Below, piece by piece: positions 6,797 to 8,517 of a stretch of DNA of 8,517 bases; position 1 is the stretch's first letter, and every line of letters begins with the position of its first letter. This DNA is from Longimicrobiales bacterium (lineage in GTDB: Bacteria; Gemmatimonadota; Gemmatimonadetes; Longimicrobiales; Gaopeijiaceae). The position numbers were made by a program, and so were the translations under genes. Below the pieces are notes generated by a model that made no database searches, was not told where the DNA came from, and saw nothing but the letters and a program-made list of their open reading frames with translations. The stretch lies in NCBI GenBank assembly GCA_022428035.1, contig JAKMDG010000170.1:1-8517 (forward strand). Direction: 5' to 3'.

Positions 6797-7222
6797 TCAG
6801 GCGCGTGTCTTACGCTTCTTGGGCTTGCGACCCTGGTTCGGGTGCTCGAGATGCTTCCACGTCTCACCCCTACGAAGCATGTAGATCGTGCTGGGCGAGA
6901 CCTTTAGCGTCCGGGCCCATGCGGCACCGGACCGGCGCCACCGATCCTTCTCTTCGTCCCAATCATCGAGGACTTTTTGCGCCTGCTTGAGCGTCATCTC
7001 CGAATGCGGAGAGTTCTCACCCCGTAGCCAGACATTCGACCCGTACCAGCGATCCACTCGCTGAATGGGGCCGCCCAGCTTGCGACCGGTGTGACCAAGG
7101 CAATAGTGGCGAACCTGGTCGACGGAGAACCCCGGATGCAGCCGGGCGATCTCTGCGTACAGGAACCCGTCTTCGGCCAGCTTACGCCATTTTACGACGA
7201 GTTTGGCGTCGGGTTTCGACAT
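6797..7222 (-). CDS. Small basic DNA-binding-like protein with two helix-turn-helix-like segments
   Basis: The 141-residue protein has no name I can give with confidence. Residues 16-44 (AEDGFLYAEIARLHPGFSVD then QVRHYCLGH) look like a first helix-turn-helix. Residues 97-121 (RSGAAWARTLKVSPSTIYML then RRGE) form a clearer second one, followed by TWKHL. The order of VSPSTI, RRG and WKH resembles the small DNA-reading modules of phage and homing-endonuclease-associated proteins. The tail (GRKPKKRKTRA) is strongly basic. No nuclease or recombinase motif is visible, so a DNA-binding regulator or orphan phage-type protein is the best guess. The ATG at 7222 is chosen because a -10-like TATAAG lies just upstream; AGGAG precedes it by 12 bases, which is long. 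The frame also extends to an ATG at 7345 and a TTG at 7363, through a low-complexity stretch containing a nine-base C run. It may be expressed apart from msrA, which ends 147 bases upstream. Confidence 0.68.
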   Translation of the reverse strand: MSKPDAKLVVKWRKLAEDGFLYAEIARLHPGFSVDQVRHYCLGHTGRKLGGPIQRVDRWYGSNVWLRGENSPHSEMTLKQAQKVLDDWDEEKDRWRRSGAAWARTLKVSPSTIYMLRRGETWKHLEHPNQGRKPKKRKTRA

Positions 7223-7239
7223 CGTGAACCGCGTCTCCT

Positions 7240-7248
7240 GGGGGGGGG
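7240..7248. repeat. Homopolymer run of nine G (plus strand) upstream of the helix-turn-helix gene
   Basis: Nine consecutive G on the plus strand are nine C in the transcript, directly before the AGGAG ribosome binding site of the gene starting at 7222. Such runs are prone to slippage during replication. CTCC at the tract's 5' edge could pair with GGAG of the ribosome binding site. Confidence 0.85.
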
Positions 7249-7268
7249 AGGCATTGGAATCGAGGTCC

Positions 7269-7295
7269 CTTATACCACCCCCGAACCTCAGGTTC
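7269..7295 (-). promoter_or_regulatory. Candidate promoter/operator region of the helix-turn-helix gene
   Basis: On the minus strand TATAAG (7269-7274) could be a -10 element, about 47 bases before the ATG at 7222. No TTGACA-like box lies 17 bases upstream; instead there is a 13-base palindrome, GAACCT-C-AGGTTC (7283-7295 on the plus strand), placed where a repressor would block the -35 region. A GGAAC core there also recalls -35 boxes of ECF sigma factors. Both readings are tentative. Confidence 0.35.
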
Positions 7296-7301
7296 CGTCC
7301 T

Positions 7302-7318
7302 CGGCGCTGACCGGCGCT
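7302..7318. repeat. Tandem 7-base direct repeat with 10-base period
   Basis: CGGCGCT occurs at 7302-7308 and 7312-7318, separated by GAC. The 10-base spacing puts both copies on one face of the helix, a few bases upstream of the palindrome. It may be a protein-binding site, or chance in GC-rich DNA. Confidence 0.4.
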
Positions 7319-7368
7319 CAGATCAAACAACTCATGGGCAGACATCCCGCGATCCGCGCACAATCCGG

Positions 7369-7911
7369 CTATCCTGCAGAGGCCAGCCGATGCGCAAAGC
7401 GTTGACGGAACTTGGCAACTTTTGGTGCGATGACGGCAGCACAGTACGGCTGCCCACCGTTCCTGGCGAAGTAGTCGTCGTGCTCATCTTCGGCCGGATA
7501 GAAGACATCCAGTGACTCGATCGTGGTGACGATCGGATCGTCCCACGGCCCGTCAGCGTCCACACTGGCCAATACCGAACGCGCGACCGCGGCCTGTTCA
7601 TCCGAGTGCGGGAAGATGGCGGACCGGTACTGGGAGCCTACGTCGCCCCCCTGTCGGTTCAGGGTGGTCGGATCATGAATTCCGAAGAAGATCTCCAGAA
7701 TGTCGGCGTACTCGACCACGTCGGGATCGAATTCGACCTGGACGACCTCGGCGTGACCGGTCTGGCCAGTGCACACCTGCCTGTAGGTCGGATCGGGCAC
7801 CTGGCCCCCCGCATAGCCGGAGGTGCTGCTCTGTACACCTTTGACGAGGTCGAAGACTGCTTCGAGGCACCAGAAGCAGCCGCCACCAAGGGTCGCTAGC
7901 TCGGATTTCAT
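7369..7911 (-). CDS. msrA: Peptide-methionine (S)-S-oxide reductase
   Basis: The 180-residue enzyme reduces the S form of methionine sulfoxide in proteins and free methionine, using thioredoxin, and repairs oxidative damage. The catalytic motif GCFWC lies at residues 11-15, with nucleophile Cys12. Other family motifs are SGYAGG (31-36), YRQVCTGQTGHAEVVQVEFD (43-62), GDVGSQYRS (89-97) and QPYC near the end, whose Cys157 is a likely resolving cysteine. Length is normal for a cytoplasmic MsrA, with no signal peptide. The ATG at 7911 shares one base with the stop of the S9 peptidase upstream (TGATG), and AAGGTG lies eight bases before it, so translation is probably coupled and the two genes form an operon. 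The frame extends a little farther upstream, but only inside the peptidase coding region. No msrB is in view. Confidence 0.96.
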   Translation of the reverse strand: MKSELATLGGGCFWCLEAVFDLVKGVQSSTSGYAGGQVPDPTYRQVCTGQTGHAEVVQVEFDPDVVEYADILEIFFGIHDPTTLNRQGGDVGSQYRSAIFPHSDEQAAVARSVLASVDADGPWDDPIVTTIESLDVFYPAEDEHDDYFARNGGQPYCAAVIAPKVAKFRQRFAHRLASAG

Positions 7912-8517
7912 CAGGAGATCACCTTCGGGTCTTCTTGTTCGGGTCGGGTCCACGGCTCCCATTCAATCCCCCGCACGTACTTCTGGATCCATCGAATCTC
8001 CTCAACGTCCCGGGTGCGCTGATGACGCGGCTCCCGGAAGCCGTGCGGCTCTCTCGGGAATCGGATGTACCGCGTGGTCTTGTCCTGATCCCGAAGCGCC
8101 TGGAAGAACATCATGCTTTGCGGCTCGGTGTCCGTCCGGTCATTCATTCCGTGAAGGATCAACGTCGGCGTGGTGATGTTCGCCACGTGAGTCAGAGCCG
8201 AGCGCGCACGCCACTCCTCCGGGTTTTCCCAGGGGGTGCCACCGATGTACCAGAGCGACACGTCATGGTTGAACCCGGGTCCATATTCCGACGTCCAATC
8301 GGCGACCATCGCCCCTACAGAAGCGCCCTTGAAGCGCTCCGTCTGCGTGACCGTCCATCCACCCAGAATTCCGCCATAGCTCCACCCACGAAGGCCGAGC
8401 TGGTCTTCATCGGCGATCCCCTGCTCGATCACCGCGTCGACGCCCGTCATGAGATCCCAGTAGTCGCCACCACCGATGTCGTTCATGTTGCCGCGAAGCA
8501 GCGCGTCCGTATAGCCG
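7911..8517 (-). CDS. S9-family (prolyl oligopeptidase-like) serine peptidase, C-terminal part (partial)
   Basis: The last 201 residues of a larger protein are visible; the frame runs off the right edge, so the N-terminal beta-propeller and start are missing. The fragment is an alpha/beta hydrolase domain of the S9 type. The nucleophile elbow is GWSYGG (Ser46 of the fragment), the acidic residue lies in LHGMNDRTD (Asp126) and the catalytic His in PHGF (His158). Spacing of the triad and the NITTPTLILHG strand are typical of dipeptidyl aminopeptidase/acylaminoacyl-peptidase relatives, which cleave short peptides from the N-terminus. The lead-in GNMNDIGGGDYWDLMTGVD also matches this family. An internal ATG at 8486 is not a real start. 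The stop overlaps the msrA start by one base. Whether the enzyme is secreted cannot be judged without its N-terminus. Confidence 0.92.
   Translation of the reverse strand, partial: GYTDALLRGNMNDIGGGDYWDLMTGVDAVIEQGIADEDQLGLRGWSYGGILGGWTVTQTERFKGASVGAMVADWTSEYGPGFNHDVSLWYIGGTPWENPEEWRARSALTHVANITTPTLILHGMNDRTDTEPQSMMFFQALRDQDKTTRYIRFPREPHGFREPRHQRTRDVEEIRWIQKYVRGIEWEPWTRPEQEDPKVIS

Noticed and set aside
7223..7363. Extended N-terminus of the helix-turn-helix protein from 7345 or 7363
   Set aside because: The added residues are low complexity and cross the nine-base run, and the candidate -10 box lies downstream of both starts; the ATG at 7222 is preferred, though not proven.
1..8517. CRISPR array, insertion sequence, tRNA or phage cassette
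   Set aside because: No regularly spaced repeats, terminal inverted repeats with a transposase, tRNA-like cloverleaf or phage structural gene could be seen by reading both strands.

Overview
The window is GC-rich and densely coding, with short intergenic gaps, several stop/start overlaps between genes and purine-rich ribosome binding sites. No plasmid, phage structural gene, insertion sequence, CRISPR array, tRNA or rRNA was recognised. The gene set (a DnaE tail, an antiquitin-type aldehyde dehydrogenase, a Gld-like ABC exporter, MsrA and an S9 peptidase) fits a free-living chromosomal segment. The style resembles Gemmatimonadota or a related high-GC phylum, but that assignment is a low-confidence impression because nothing here is a phylogenetic marker read in full.

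Left part (1-1993, plus strand): the C-terminal end of a probable DNA polymerase III alpha subunit, a small hairpin just after its stop codon, a 171-base gap, and a complete ALDH7-family dehydrogenase for alpha-aminoadipic semialdehyde (lysine catabolism). A hairpin follows its stop codon, in the 61-base gap before a convergent operon.

Middle (2055-6269, minus strand): a three-gene operon read right to left. It encodes a GldA-like ABC ATPase, a 740-residue fusion of a GldF-like ABC-2 permease with a GldG-like extracytoplasmic domain, and a membrane-anchored DUF4340 protein. The three genes overlap by 1 and 4 bases and were probably translated in a coupled way. A good sigma-70-like promoter lies about 120 bases upstream. 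Between it and the ribosome binding site sits a hairpin followed by a T-rich run, which looks like an intrinsic terminator inside the leader.

Right part: a small plus-strand gene (6412-6726) encodes one membrane helix plus a coiled coil, resembling PspB in layout only. A compound hairpin separates it from a convergent minus-strand gene (6797-7222) encoding a small basic DNA-binding-like protein with two helix-turn-helix-like segments. The probable promoter region of that gene contains a palindrome, a short tandem repeat and a run of nine G/C pairs. Farther right, also on the minus strand, are msrA and the C-terminal part of an S9-family peptidase, overlapping by one base and so probably co-transcribed.

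The most interesting parts are the fused Gld-like exporter operon with its terminator-like leader, and the small helix-turn-helix gene with its structured upstream region. Nothing in the window amounts to a clearly new system on sequence alone.
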